A stretch of 14,191 bases of DNA, taken from contig CALIRN010000127.1 in assembly GCA_938042265.1 (NCBI GenBank), positions 1 through 14,191 on the forward strand, read 5' to 3'. Below, piece after piece: positions 1 through 7,232 of the stretch. The stretch's first letter is position 1, and each line of letters begins with the position of its first letter. The position numbers and the translations under genes were made by a program. The DNA comes from an uncultured Eubacteriaceae bacterium. Lineage in GTDB: Bacteria > Bacillota > Clostridia > Lachnospirales > CAG-274. The notes beneath the pieces are model-generated. The model was not told the DNA's origin and ran no database searches. It saw nothing but the letters and a program-made list of their open reading frames with translations.

Positions 1-1
1 C

Positions 2-349
2 GTAAAGGAGCAGGGAGATGATGTAATATTTTTAAGAAGGATAATAAGAGGCGGTACCGACAGAAGCTACGGTGTTCACGTTGCAAGGCTTGCAGGGGTG
101 CCTGACTGCGTAACCGGCAGAGCCGATGAAATACTTAAAATGCTGGGACAGTATAATATAAGCGCAGGTGCGGCAGATTACGTTAATCAGGAGGAAGACT
201 TTGAATATACAATGAAGGCGCCTAAAAAGGAGGAGCTGAGGTTCAGTGAAATCGGCAGTGAAATAAGCAGACTTGACGTTGATACGCTCTCGCCTCTTGA
301 AGCGCTTAACAAGCTGTATGAGCTTAAGGAAAAGGTAAGCAGGCTATGA
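2..349 (+). CDS. mutS: DNA mismatch repair protein MutS, C-terminal 115 residues (5' truncated by window edge)
   Basis: The frame is already open at base 2 and ends at the TGA at 347-349. It reads through GGTDRSYGVHVARLAGVPD, the conserved end of the MutS ATPase domain (in the family GGxDxSYGIxVAxLAGxP, where the protein dimerises across the two ATPase sites), then an acidic spacer, then the C-terminal tail ending LSPLEALNKLYELKEKVSRL, the usual MutS terminus (helix-turn-helix dimer region and tail). MutS recognises mismatches in newly replicated DNA and recruits MutL. The Walker motifs lie upstream, outside the window. A shorter start at GTG 98 is possible on paper, but the family match continues upstream of it, so that codon is an internal Val. 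The stop overlaps the mutL start by four bases (ATGA, 346-349), which implies translational coupling. Confidence 0.96.
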   Translation, partial: VKEQGDDVIFLRRIIRGGTDRSYGVHVARLAGVPDCVTGRADEILKMLGQYNISAGAADYVNQEEDFEYTMKAPKKEELRFSEIGSEISRLDVDTLSPLEALNKLYELKEKVSRL

Positions 350-2247
350 ATAAAATACATTTACTTGAAAATAATTTAATAGATAAAATTGCTGCAGGCG
401 AGGTGGTTGAGCGTCCTGCCTCCGTTGTAAAGGAGCTTTTGGAAAACTCCATTGATGCGGGAGCCACTGCGCTTACCGTTGAAATTAGGGAGGGCGGCAT
501 CAGCTTTATCAGGATTACCGATAACGGCAGAGGCATACCAAAAGATGAAATACGCACCGCCTTTATGCGCCATGCCACAAGCAAGCTTAATACCTTTGAG
601 GATTTGGAGGATATACTGACACTGGGCTTCAGAGGTGAGGCGCTTTCCAGTATAGCCTCTGTTGCCGATGTGGAGATGATTACCAAAACAGTGCAGGACA
701 GCGAGGGTACAAAGATTGAATTAAGCGGCGGCAGGGTAATTGACGAAATGCCTGCGGCGGCAGAGCAGGGTACGGTATTTACCGTAAAAAATCTGTTTTA
801 CAATACTCCTGCAAGGAGAAAGTTTCTTAAAAAGCCTGCAACGGAAAGCGGCTATGTGGCAGAGGTTGTAAACAGAATTGCACTGGGACACCCTCATATT
901 TCCGTTAAATATATTAATAACGGCAATGTTATGCTGCAAACATCAGGCAACAGTGATTTAAAAACGGCGGTTTTCCATATCTACGGTAAGGAGCAGGCAT
1001 CAAAAATGGCGGATGCGGCTCTGTCAAGAGAGGGCTACAGCCTTAAGGGACTTGTGGGCAAGCCTGAGCTGTCAAGAGCAAACCGAAGCTATGAAAGCTT
1101 TTTTATAAATGGCAGATATGTAAGAAGTCGGGTTGTCAGCAATGCGGCGGAGGAGGCATATAAGGGCAGACTTATGACCGGCAGATTTCCCGTATTTATA
1201 CTTAACCTTACAGTGCCTAAAAATGCGGTTGATGTAAATGTACATCCCACAAAGCTTGAGGTAAGGTTTTCTGATGAGGACTTTATCTATGAGCTGGTGT
1301 ATGATACCGTTACAAAGGCTTTAAAGGCGCAGGAGCTTATACCCCGGGTTCAGTGGAGCAAACCCGAAAAAAAGGAGCAGCCGGGGCCTGCTCAGGGAGC
1401 AATCGACTTTGACGGTCAAAAGGATTTTGTTTACAGTGTCCCTGAAAAGAAAAAGGAGGCAGTTGTTTTTGCGGAGGATTATACGACAGATAAGCCAAAT
1501 GCTCGGGGGGACGGTTTTGCGGGTATTGTAAACAGGGTTTATGAGGATACTCCTATAAATACGGATAAGCCGCAGCCAAAGCCTGAAGAAAAGCCTGTCG
1601 TTATAGGTGAGCCTCCGTCTGAAAATAAGCCTTTTGAAAACCCGAAGAGTGAGCCTGTAAGAAGGTTTTTTACCCATTATAAAATTGTGGGACAGGTATT
1701 CAACACCTACTGGATAGTTGAACAGGATGATAAAATGTATATGATTGATCAGCACGCCGCACATGAAAGAGTGCTGTATGAGCGACTTACACAAAAGGTT
1801 ACCCGAGGGGAAAACGTAAGTCAGATGCTTTTACAGCCCATTGCGGTAAATCTCAGCGAGGCTGAAAAGGGGCTTGTGGAGGATAACAGGGAGCTTTTGG
1901 AGAGCTTTGGGTATGAAATAGAGGAGCTTGGTCCGAAGGCGTGTGCCTTAAGGGCGGTGCCCTTTGTTTTTGATAATCCTGCAGGCACCTCGTTTTTTAT
2001 GGACATTATTGATATCTTAAGGGATAAAAACCTTAAAAGTATATATGAAACCAAGCTTGACGCTCTTGCTACCATGAGCTGTAAGGCTGCGGTTAAGGGC
2101 AATAACAGACTCGGTTTTACTGAGGCAAAGGCGCTTATTGAGCAGATGCTTGGGCTTGAAAACCCTTTTAACTGCCCTCATGGCAGACCTACCATTATTG
2201 AAATGAGCAGGTATGAGCTTGAAAAGAAGTTTAAGAGAATAGTATGA
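346..2247 (+). CDS. mutL: DNA mismatch repair endonuclease MutL (633 aa)
   Basis: MutL couples mismatch recognition by MutS to strand incision. The N-terminal GHKL ATPase is complete: LLENSIDAG with catalytic Glu33 and Asn34, DNGRGI at 59-64 and GFRGEAL at 94-100. A low-complexity linker rich in Pro, Glu and Lys spans roughly residues 330-440. The C-terminal domain has the endonuclease motifs of MutL from bacteria lacking MutH: DQHAAHER at 468-475 (followed by Glu479), an SCKAAVK segment with Cys579, and CPHGRP at 610-615, all of which build the metal site. A QMLLQP hexamer at 493-498 lies where Bacillus MutL has its beta-clamp binding motif (QEMIVP), so it may contact the sliding clamp (inference). 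The start is set by the ATGA overlap with mutS. Length is normal for the family, and no key residue is missing. Confidence 0.98.
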   Translation: MNKIHLLENNLIDKIAAGEVVERPASVVKELLENSIDAGATALTVEIREGGISFIRITDNGRGIPKDEIRTAFMRHATSKLNTFEDLEDILTLGFRGEALSSIASVADVEMITKTVQDSEGTKIELSGGRVIDEMPAAAEQGTVFTVKNLFYNTPARRKFLKKPATESGYVAEVVNRIALGHPHISVKYINNGNVMLQTSGNSDLKTAVFHIYGKEQASKMADAALSREGYSLKGLVGKPELSRANRSYESFFINGRYVRSRVVSNAAEEAYKGRLMTGRFPVFILNLTVPKNAVDVNVHPTKLEVRFSDEDFIYELVYDTVTKALKAQELIPRVQWSKPEKKEQPGPAQGAIDFDGQKDFVYSVPEKKKEAVVFAEDYTTDKPNARGDGFAGIVNRVYEDTPINTDKPQPKPEEKPVVIGEPPSENKPFENPKSEPVRRFFTHYKIVGQVFNTYWIVEQDDKMYMIDQHAAHERVLYERLTQKVTRGENVSQMLLQPIAVNLSEAEKGLVEDNRELLESFGYEIEELGPKACALRAVPFVFDNPAGTSFFMDIIDILRDKNLKSIYETKLDALATMSCKAAVKGNNRLGFTEAKALIEQMLGLENPFNCPHGRPTIIEMSRYELEKKFKRIV

Positions 2248-2283
2248 TAAAAAAATTTATTTTACCCTGTAAAGGAGTTTATT

Positions 2284-2997
2284 ATGCTTATCAGATTACA
2301 GAAGTTTCTTGCGGAGGCGGATGTTGCCTCCAGACGAAAATGTGAGGAGCTGATATTGTTGGGTCGGGTTGCAGTCAATGGTAAGACTGCCGATGTCCCG
2401 GGCACAAAAATAGATGATGAAAAGGATACCGTTACCCTTGACGGTGCAGTGGTAAAAAAGGGGAAAAGGCTTGTCTATATTATGCTTAATAAGCCCGAAG
2501 GCTGTGTTACCACCGCACATGACCAGTTTGACAGGCCTACGGTTATGGATTATATAAAGGATGTTAATGAGCGCATTTATCCTGTGGGCAGGCTTGACTA
2601 TGATACCTCAGGACTTTTGCTTATGACAAATGACGGAGATTTGACATATAAGCTGACTCACCCCAAGCACAATATTACCAAAACCTATATTGCGGTGGTT
2701 GACAGCGAGCCTGCACCACATGAGATAAAAGCCTTTGAAAACGGTTTGATAATTGACGGCAGAAGGACTGCAAAGGCAAGGCTTATTGTGGCAAAGCGTG
2801 ATAATAACAGAGTGTATCTTAAAATTATGATACATGAGGGCAGAAACCGTCAGGTAAGAAAAATGTGTGATGCAATAGGACACCCCGTAAGAAAGCTAAA
2901 AAGGGTTGCTACGGGCAGGCTTACCATAGGTGCCCTTAAAAAGGGCGAATACAGACATTTAACGTCTGAGGAAGTGGAGTATTTAAAGTCGCTGTAG
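2284..2997 (+). CDS. rluB: RluB/RsuA-family rRNA pseudouridine synthase (237 aa)
   Basis: This enzyme isomerises a specific uridine in rRNA to pseudouridine; RluB acts on helix 89 of 23S rRNA near the peptidyl-transferase centre. Residues 2-48 form an S4 RNA-binding domain (RLQKFLAEADVASRRKCEEL, then GRVAVNG). The catalytic motif GRLDYDTSGLLLMTN is at 102-116 with the catalytic Asp105, and the C-terminal half carries the family motif EGRNRQVRKMCDAIGHPV. The RsuA branch (16S) and RluB branch (23S) share this layout. RluB is preferred because Firmicute genomes almost always carry this form and the length fits, but substrate choice cannot be read from sequence alone. The start has a good ribosome binding site (AAAGGAG, 2271-2277) 6 nt upstream. 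The gene lies 36 nt behind mutL with no terminator between, so co-transcription with mutSL is likely. Confidence 0.9.
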   Translation: MLIRLQKFLAEADVASRRKCEELILLGRVAVNGKTADVPGTKIDDEKDTVTLDGAVVKKGKRLVYIMLNKPEGCVTTAHDQFDRPTVMDYIKDVNERIYPVGRLDYDTSGLLLMTNDGDLTYKLTHPKHNITKTYIAVVDSEPAPHEIKAFENGLIIDGRRTAKARLIVAKRDNNRVYLKIMIHEGRNRQVRKMCDAIGHPVRKLKRVATGRLTIGALKKGEYRHLTSEEVEYLKSL

Positions 2998-3061
2998 TGG
3001 AAATTTATATGTTATTGAAAAAAGGTAAAATAATCTTGCCGGTTCCTGCAGTAAAATAATA

Positions 3062-3090
3062 TTGACAATTCAAAGCAATGGTGCGATAAT
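3062..3090 (+). promoter_or_regulatory. Sigma-A-type promoter of fprA
   Basis: TTGACA at 3062-3067 and GATAAT at 3085-3090 are separated by exactly 17 nt: a perfect -35 and a five-of-six -10. Transcription would start near 3097, giving a leader of about 40 nt with AGGGAG (3122-3127) before the ATG at 3135. This separates fprA from the mutS-mutL-rluB group. No operator palindrome was evident around it. Confidence 0.75.
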
Positions 3091-3134
3091 AATTATTATT
3101 TAGAAATTATTTTTACTGCGAAGGGAGATAAATT

Positions 3135-4313
3135 ATGTTTAAACCTCTTAATGTTACAAATGATGTTTATTGGGTAGGTGCCATAGATAAGGACCTGCGT
3201 GTGTTTGATATTGTAATGACAACAGAGTACGGTACAAGCTATAACTCCTACATTGTTAAGGGCAGTGAAAAGACTGCCGTTATTGAAACTGCAAAGGATA
3301 AGTTCTTTGATGAATTTATTGAGAGAGTTAAGCAGGTTACGGATCCCGAAAAGCTGGATTATCTTATTGTTGACCATACCGAGCCTGACCATAGCGGCTC
3401 TGTTGAAAAATTTTTGGAGTTAAACCCCGATATTACCGTTATAGGCTCCGTATCGGCAATTAAGTTTTTAGGCGAAATCACCAATAAAAAGTTTAACAGC
3501 AGGGTTGTTAAGGAGGGAGATACCATTGACTTGGGCGGTAAAACCCTCAGCTTTGTATCTGCACCTTTCCTGCACTGGCCTGATTCAATGTATACCTATT
3601 TGCAGGAGGAAAAGGTGCTTTTTACCTGTGACTCCTTCGGGTGTCATTATGCTGATGACAGGGTGTTCAATGATTTAATAGAGGGCGATTTCCTCGATGC
3701 CTACAAATATTACTTTGATTGTATTATGGGTCCTTTCAAGGAGCACGTTTTAAAGGCTCTTGACAAGGTTGAAAAAATGGATATTGATATTGTTTGCCCA
3801 GGACACGGCCCTGTGCTGCGTAAGGATTTAAAAAAGTATTTTGACCTTTACAGACAGTGGTCAGTTATTGAAAAGGGCGAGTATGTTGTGGTTGCATACG
3901 CTTCGGCATACGGCTATACCAAAATGCTTGCAGAGGCAGTTACAAAGGGTATTGAGGAAGGCGGAAGAGAGGTTAAGCTCTTTAACCTTGAGGAGACTCC
4001 CGCAGCGGAGGTGCTTGCTGCCGTTTCTGCGGCAAAGGGTATTGTCCTTGGCTCACCCACTATCGTGAATGATATGGTGCCTCCTGCGGCAAGTGTGCTT
4101 GCAGGCCTTAACCCAACAATCAATAAGGGTCTTGCCGCTGCGGCTTTCGGCTCCTACGGCTGGTCGGGCGAGGCGGCAAACAATATTCAGGCAAGGTTTG
4201 AGCAGCTTAAGTTTAAAACTCCTCTGCCTGCACTGAGGGTTATGTTTAAGCCTTCTGAGGAGCAATATGAGCAGGCTGTTCGGTTTGGCAGGGATTTTGC
4301 TGCAAAGCTTTAA
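3135..4313 (+). CDS. fprA: Flavodiiron protein FprA (392 aa; O2/NO reductase)
   Basis: Flavodiiron proteins are cytoplasmic enzymes of anaerobes that reduce O2 to water, and in some members NO to N2O, protecting oxygen-sensitive metabolism. The N-terminal metallo-beta-lactamase-like domain has all diiron ligands: HTEPDH with His81, Glu83, Asp85 (and His86), then His147 in LHWPDS, Asp166 in TCDSFG and His224 in CPGHGP. A flavodoxin domain follows from about residue 251 (VVVAYASAYGYTKMLAEAV, LGSPTIVNDMVPP, FGSYGWSG), which binds FMN. The protein stops there, so it is a class A enzyme without a fused rubredoxin or flavin-reductase module and needs a separate electron donor, not found in this window. 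It has its own promoter and terminator and so forms a single-gene unit. Substrate preference between O2 and NO cannot be decided from sequence. Confidence 0.95.
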   Translation: MFKPLNVTNDVYWVGAIDKDLRVFDIVMTTEYGTSYNSYIVKGSEKTAVIETAKDKFFDEFIERVKQVTDPEKLDYLIVDHTEPDHSGSVEKFLELNPDITVIGSVSAIKFLGEITNKKFNSRVVKEGDTIDLGGKTLSFVSAPFLHWPDSMYTYLQEEKVLFTCDSFGCHYADDRVFNDLIEGDFLDAYKYYFDCIMGPFKEHVLKALDKVEKMDIDIVCPGHGPVLRKDLKKYFDLYRQWSVIEKGEYVVVAYASAYGYTKMLAEAVTKGIEEGGREVKLFNLEETPAAEVLAAVSAAKGIVLGSPTIVNDMVPPAASVLAGLNPTINKGLAAAAFGSYGWSGEAANNIQARFEQLKFKTPLPALRVMFKPSEEQYEQAVRFGRDFAAKL

Positions 4314-4327
4314 TTAATAAATCGGAC

Positions 4328-4361
4328 AAAAGGGATTGTCGTTTACGGCAGTCCCTTTTTT
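4328..4361 (+). terminator. Rho-independent terminator of fprA
   Basis: AAAAGGGATTG (4328-4338) pairs with CAGTCCCTTTTT (4349-4360) with one G-T wobble and a 10-nt loop. The 3' arm runs into a six-T tract. It sits 15 nt after the fprA stop codon and would end that transcript before the pfkA promoter. Confidence 0.8.
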
Positions 4362-4385
4362 ACACAAACTATACTTTTCAAAGGG

Positions 4386-4414
4386 TAGACATAAAATTTG
4401 CATTGTGATAAAAT
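4386..4414 (+). promoter_or_regulatory. Sigma-A-type promoter of the phosphofructokinase gene, with ~110-nt leader
   Basis: TAGACA (4386-4391) and TAAAAT (4409-4414) are 17 nt apart, each five of six to consensus. The leader to the ATG at 4526 is about 105 nt and A/T rich. It holds one weak stem, GTACTT (4456-4461) with AAGTAC (4479-4484), plus the ribosome binding site AGGGAGG (4511-4517). The leader does not resemble any riboswitch class I know, so its regulatory role is open. Confidence 0.6.
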
Positions 4415-4525
4415 TTAACCAACAGAGTAAGCGCTCTCCGATTAAAAAACGGTGAGTACTTAACGTTACATTCGGCAGAAGTACCAATATCCTTTAATAA
4501 AATACAATACAGGGAGGTCATAATT

Positions 4526-5602
4526 ATGAAAAAGATTGGCATACTTACAAGCGGTGGCGACTGTCAGGGCTTAAACCCTGCAATAAGAGGCGTTGCAAAG
4601 GCTTTATACGCCGAGTTTGGCAAAGATGTTAAAATATATGGTATAAAAAACGGTTACAAGGGGCTTATTGAGGGTAAGTATCAGGTTATGAAAGAGAGAG
4701 ATTTCTCAGGCATACTTACTTTAGGCGGCACTATTCTCGGTACCTCCAGGCAACCCTTTAAGGAGATGCGTGTTATCGGCGAGGACGGCATTGATAAGGT
4801 AGCCGCCATGAAGAAAAACTACAGGCAGATGGATCTGGACTGCCTTGTGATTTTAGGAGGAAACGGAACCCATAAAACAGCCAATCTTTTAAGCGGAGAG
4901 GGACTTAATGTTGTTACCCTGCCCAAGACCATTGATAATGACCTTTGGGGTACGGATATTACCTTTGGCTTTTATTCTGCCCTTGATGTTGCAACCGATG
5001 TCATTGACAGGCTCCATACAACGGCAACCTCCCATGGCAGAATTCTTGTTGTGGAAATTATGGGACATAAGGCGGGCTGGCTTAACCTTTACGCAGGCGT
5101 TGCAGGCGGCGCCGATGTGGTGCTTATCCCTGAAATTCCGTACAGCATTGATAAAATTACTGAGGTTATTGACAAAAGGACAAGGGACGGAAAGGTGTTT
5201 TCCATTGTGGCTGTTGCAGAGGGAGCCATTTCACTTGAGGAAAGTAAAATGAGCAAAAAGGAGTTTAAGGCAGCAAGGGCTGAAATGCCTTATTCCTCCA
5301 TTGCCTATAGGGTGGCGGACGATATTGCAAAGGCAACGGGACATGAGGTAAGGGTAGCGGTCCCCGGACATATTCAGCGCGGAGGAAGTCCCTCACCATA
5401 TGACAGGGTACTTTCCACCAGACTTGGTACAAAGGCGGCAGAGCTTATCAAAAACGGACAGTACGGCTATATGGTAGGTGTGCACAATAACGAGGTTGTA
5501 CCCGTGCCCCTATCGGAGGTGGCAGGCAAGCTTAAGTGTGTACCGCCTGATAATGAGGTTGTTGCCTCTGCCAGAAGTATCGGTGTAAGCTTTGGCGACT
5601 GA
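4526..5602 (+). CDS. pfkA: 6-phosphofructokinase, mixed-substrate (group III) type (358 aa)
   Basis: The enzyme phosphorylates fructose 6-phosphate to fructose 1,6-bisphosphate, the committed step of glycolysis. Visible family motifs in order: GILTSGGDCQGLNPAIRG at the N-terminus, GGTILGTSRQPF, the phosphoryl-donor loop GGNGTHKTA (Asn113, Gly114), the catalytic loop PKTIDNDLWGTD (Lys134, catalytic Asp137, Asp139), MGHKAGWLNLY, and GHIQRGGSPSPYDR near the end. Gly114 corresponds to E. coli Gly104, the mark of ATP use (PPi enzymes carry Asp there). Lys134 sits where ATP-type PfkA has Gly124 and PPi-type enzymes have Lys. This Gly/Lys combination marks the 'mixed-substrate' clade, which holds both ATP and PPi enzymes; ATP is the likelier donor here. 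At 358 residues it is longer than E. coli PfkA (320) and typical of the clade. It is a single-gene unit with its own promoter; no pyruvate kinase gene follows. Confidence 0.93.
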   Translation: MKKIGILTSGGDCQGLNPAIRGVAKALYAEFGKDVKIYGIKNGYKGLIEGKYQVMKERDFSGILTLGGTILGTSRQPFKEMRVIGEDGIDKVAAMKKNYRQMDLDCLVILGGNGTHKTANLLSGEGLNVVTLPKTIDNDLWGTDITFGFYSALDVATDVIDRLHTTATSHGRILVVEIMGHKAGWLNLYAGVAGGADVVLIPEIPYSIDKITEVIDKRTRDGKVFSIVAVAEGAISLEESKMSKKEFKAARAEMPYSSIAYRVADDIAKATGHEVRVAVPGHIQRGGSPSPYDRVLSTRLGTKAAELIKNGQYGYMVGVHNNEVVPVPLSEVAGKLKCVPPDNEVVASARSIGVSFGD

Positions 5603-5696
5603 TTTTACAGGGGGTTTACAAAAATATAACAGATTTTGGCTTTTTGTATTGTCGTAATATGAGATAATTATACAGCTAAACGCAAAAATGCTTTTT

Positions 5697-5703
5697 GAGG
5701 GAG
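5697..5703 (+). promoter_or_regulatory. Ribosome binding site deciding the ppx start
   Basis: GAGGGAG lies 8 nt before ATG 5712. The alternative in-frame ATG at 5688 lies upstream of this site and has no Shine-Dalgarno sequence of its own; its eight extra residues (MLFEGVSI) are the ribosome binding site read as protein. Confidence 0.8.
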
Positions 5704-5711
5704 TGAGTATA

Positions 5712-7232
5712 ATGAATAAAAAAATTGCCGCTGTAATTGAAATAGCGTCTAATGAGCTTCGCTTAAAGGTAGCGGAGAAAAAGGGTGGCGGTATAAAAAT
5801 CATAGATGCGCTTAATTATCCGCTTAGTCTTGGTAAGGACACCTTCCATTACGGAAAAATCAGCTTTGAAAGCATCTGCAAAACTGCCGATATAATTAAC
5901 GGCTTTATACAGGTTACAGGGGAGTACGGCGCCGAAAAAATACAAACCATTGCAACTACCGCAGTGAGAGAGGCCACCAACAGGGAGTATGTACTGGATC
6001 AGATTAAGGTTAAAACGGGGCTTGACCTGACCGTTGCCGATGACAGCCAGGAAAAAAACTACATTAATACACTTATGTTTAATATACTGCCCAAGGAGCA
6101 TATCCAATCGGCTGTGGTAGTACATTTGGGCTCAGGCAATATTACCATATCCCTGCTTGAAAACTCGTGTATTACCTATACACAGTCAATTAAAATAGGC
6201 GGCTTAAGGCTCAGTGAAATGTTTGAAATGGTGGGTATTGAAAAATATCCCTCTGTCGTAAGGGAATATATGCGCCCATTTTTGGACAACATTGTTGCCT
6301 TTCTGCCAAAGCGTATAACAAGCGTTATTTTAACGGGCTATGATGTGGAGCTTATTTCAAACTTCTGCAACGGTCAAAGTACGGCAGGTCTTATAGAAAT
6401 AAATAAGTCGGATTTTTCCGCATTTTACAAGCAGACTAAGGAAAAAAGCCCTGCGGAGCTTGCCGAAAGCCTTAATATGTCCGTTGACAAGCAGGAGATA
6501 ATTTTGCCTGCGCTGCTTATTTATAACCGCATTTTAAAGTATGCTCAAACCGACAAAATGGTTGCGGTGCCCATAACCGCAGGCGATGCTCTGCTTTGGG
6601 ACAGTTTGCAGCCGGATAAATACAACCGGCTTAAAAAGCACTATGAGCTGTGCGCCGTTGAGGCGGCACGTCAGGTTGCGGGGCACTTTGATATGAATAT
6701 GGCGCATTTGGATAAAATTGAGGAATGTGCTCTTATGATGTTTGATAAGCTTAAAAAGGTGCATGGTCTTGACAAGAGGGAAAGGTTTTTGCTGCAGATG
6801 ACGGTTATTCTCCACAATGTGGGTAAGTTTATTAATCCTAAGGCTCACTATATACATTCCTATCATATTATTAACGGACTTGATATAGTGGGGGTAAATG
6901 AGGACGAAAAAAGAGTTATTGCCGCAGCCGCCCTTTACCATGGTTCCATGCTGCCTGATATGAAATACAGCGAGTATGCGGAGCTCAGCCCTGAAAACAG
7001 GGTGCTTGTATCAAAGCTGTGTGCAATTTTAAGGCTTGCGGTTGCGGTAAACAGCGGCCATGGCGAAAAATATGAGGATATAAACGTTAAGCTTAAGGGC
7101 AATGAGCTGATTGTAACTCTTGTTACCTACAAGGATATTGAGCTGGAAAAGTGGAGCTTTAACTCCAAAAATGAATTTTTTACGGATGTATATGGTATTA
7201 AGGCTGTGCTTAATAAAAGGAGCGTGATTTGA
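5712..7232 (+). CDS. ppx: Ppx/GppA-family exopolyphosphatase-like protein with C-terminal HD-like domain (506 aa), divergent active site
   Basis: Ppx/GppA proteins are ASKHA-fold enzymes that trim phosphate from polyphosphate or hydrolyse pppGpp. Residues 1-300 follow the family: IEIASNELRL (phosphate-1 loop, 9-18), TIATTAVREATNREYVLDQI, LGSGNITISL (phosphate-2 loop) and IGGLRLSEMF. Residues ~310-500 form the all-alpha HD-like domain (LHNVGKFI, HSYHII). Several conserved residues differ. Usual D-x-G-S-N is here Glu10-Ile-Ala12-Ser-Asn, and usual D-x-G-G-G-S is here His138-Leu-Gly-Ser-Gly-Asn143. The HD pair is His368-Asn369, although HD degeneration is common in Ppx proteins. The family and the tight link to ppk1 support a polyphosphate role. 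Whether it still hydrolyses polyphosphate, or acts as a sensor or regulator, is uncertain. The stop codon shares a base with the ppk1 start. Confidence 0.88.
   Translation: MNKKIAAVIEIASNELRLKVAEKKGGGIKIIDALNYPLSLGKDTFHYGKISFESICKTADIINGFIQVTGEYGAEKIQTIATTAVREATNREYVLDQIKVKTGLDLTVADDSQEKNYINTLMFNILPKEHIQSAVVVHLGSGNITISLLENSCITYTQSIKIGGLRLSEMFEMVGIEKYPSVVREYMRPFLDNIVAFLPKRITSVILTGYDVELISNFCNGQSTAGLIEINKSDFSAFYKQTKEKSPAELAESLNMSVDKQEIILPALLIYNRILKYAQTDKMVAVPITAGDALLWDSLQPDKYNRLKKHYELCAVEAARQVAGHFDMNMAHLDKIEECALMMFDKLKKVHGLDKRERFLLQMTVILHNVGKFINPKAHYIHSYHIINGLDIVGVNEDEKRVIAAAALYHGSMLPDMKYSEYAELSPENRVLVSKLCAILRLAVAVNSGHGEKYEDINVKLKGNELIVTLVTYKDIELEKWSFNSKNEFFTDVYGIKAVLNKRSVI
7216..7222 (+). promoter_or_regulatory. 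Ribosome binding site deciding the ppk1 start
   Basis: AAAGGAG inside the last codons of ppx lies 9 nt before ATG 7232. A TTG one codon upstream (7229) is in frame but is a poorer start codon. ATG 7232 gives a TGATG stop/start overlap with ppx. Confidence 0.75.

Noticed and set aside
1321..1794. 157-codon minus-strand open frame opposite mutL
   Set aside because: It is antisense to the MutL linker and endonuclease motif; its composition reflects the complementary strand and it matches nothing.
3841..4068. Second-frame + strand open frame inside fprA (and similar ones in pfkA, ppk1, rpsG and fusA)
   Set aside because: All lie entirely or mostly inside well-supported genes in another frame, lack ribosome binding sites, and read as low-complexity shadows.
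4415..4525. Riboswitch in the pfkA leader
   Set aside because: Only a 6-bp stem and short tracts were found, with no conserved aptamer core or terminator/antiterminator pair.
5636..5673. Promoter in the pfkA-ppx gap
   Set aside because: GATAAT (5663-5668) exists, but the possible -35 boxes (TTGGCT, TTGTAT) are at wrong spacing or poor; a promoter is likely here but I cannot place it.
5688..5711. ATG 5688 as the start of ppx
   Set aside because: The eight extra residues translate the ribosome binding site, and only ATG 5712 has a well-placed one.
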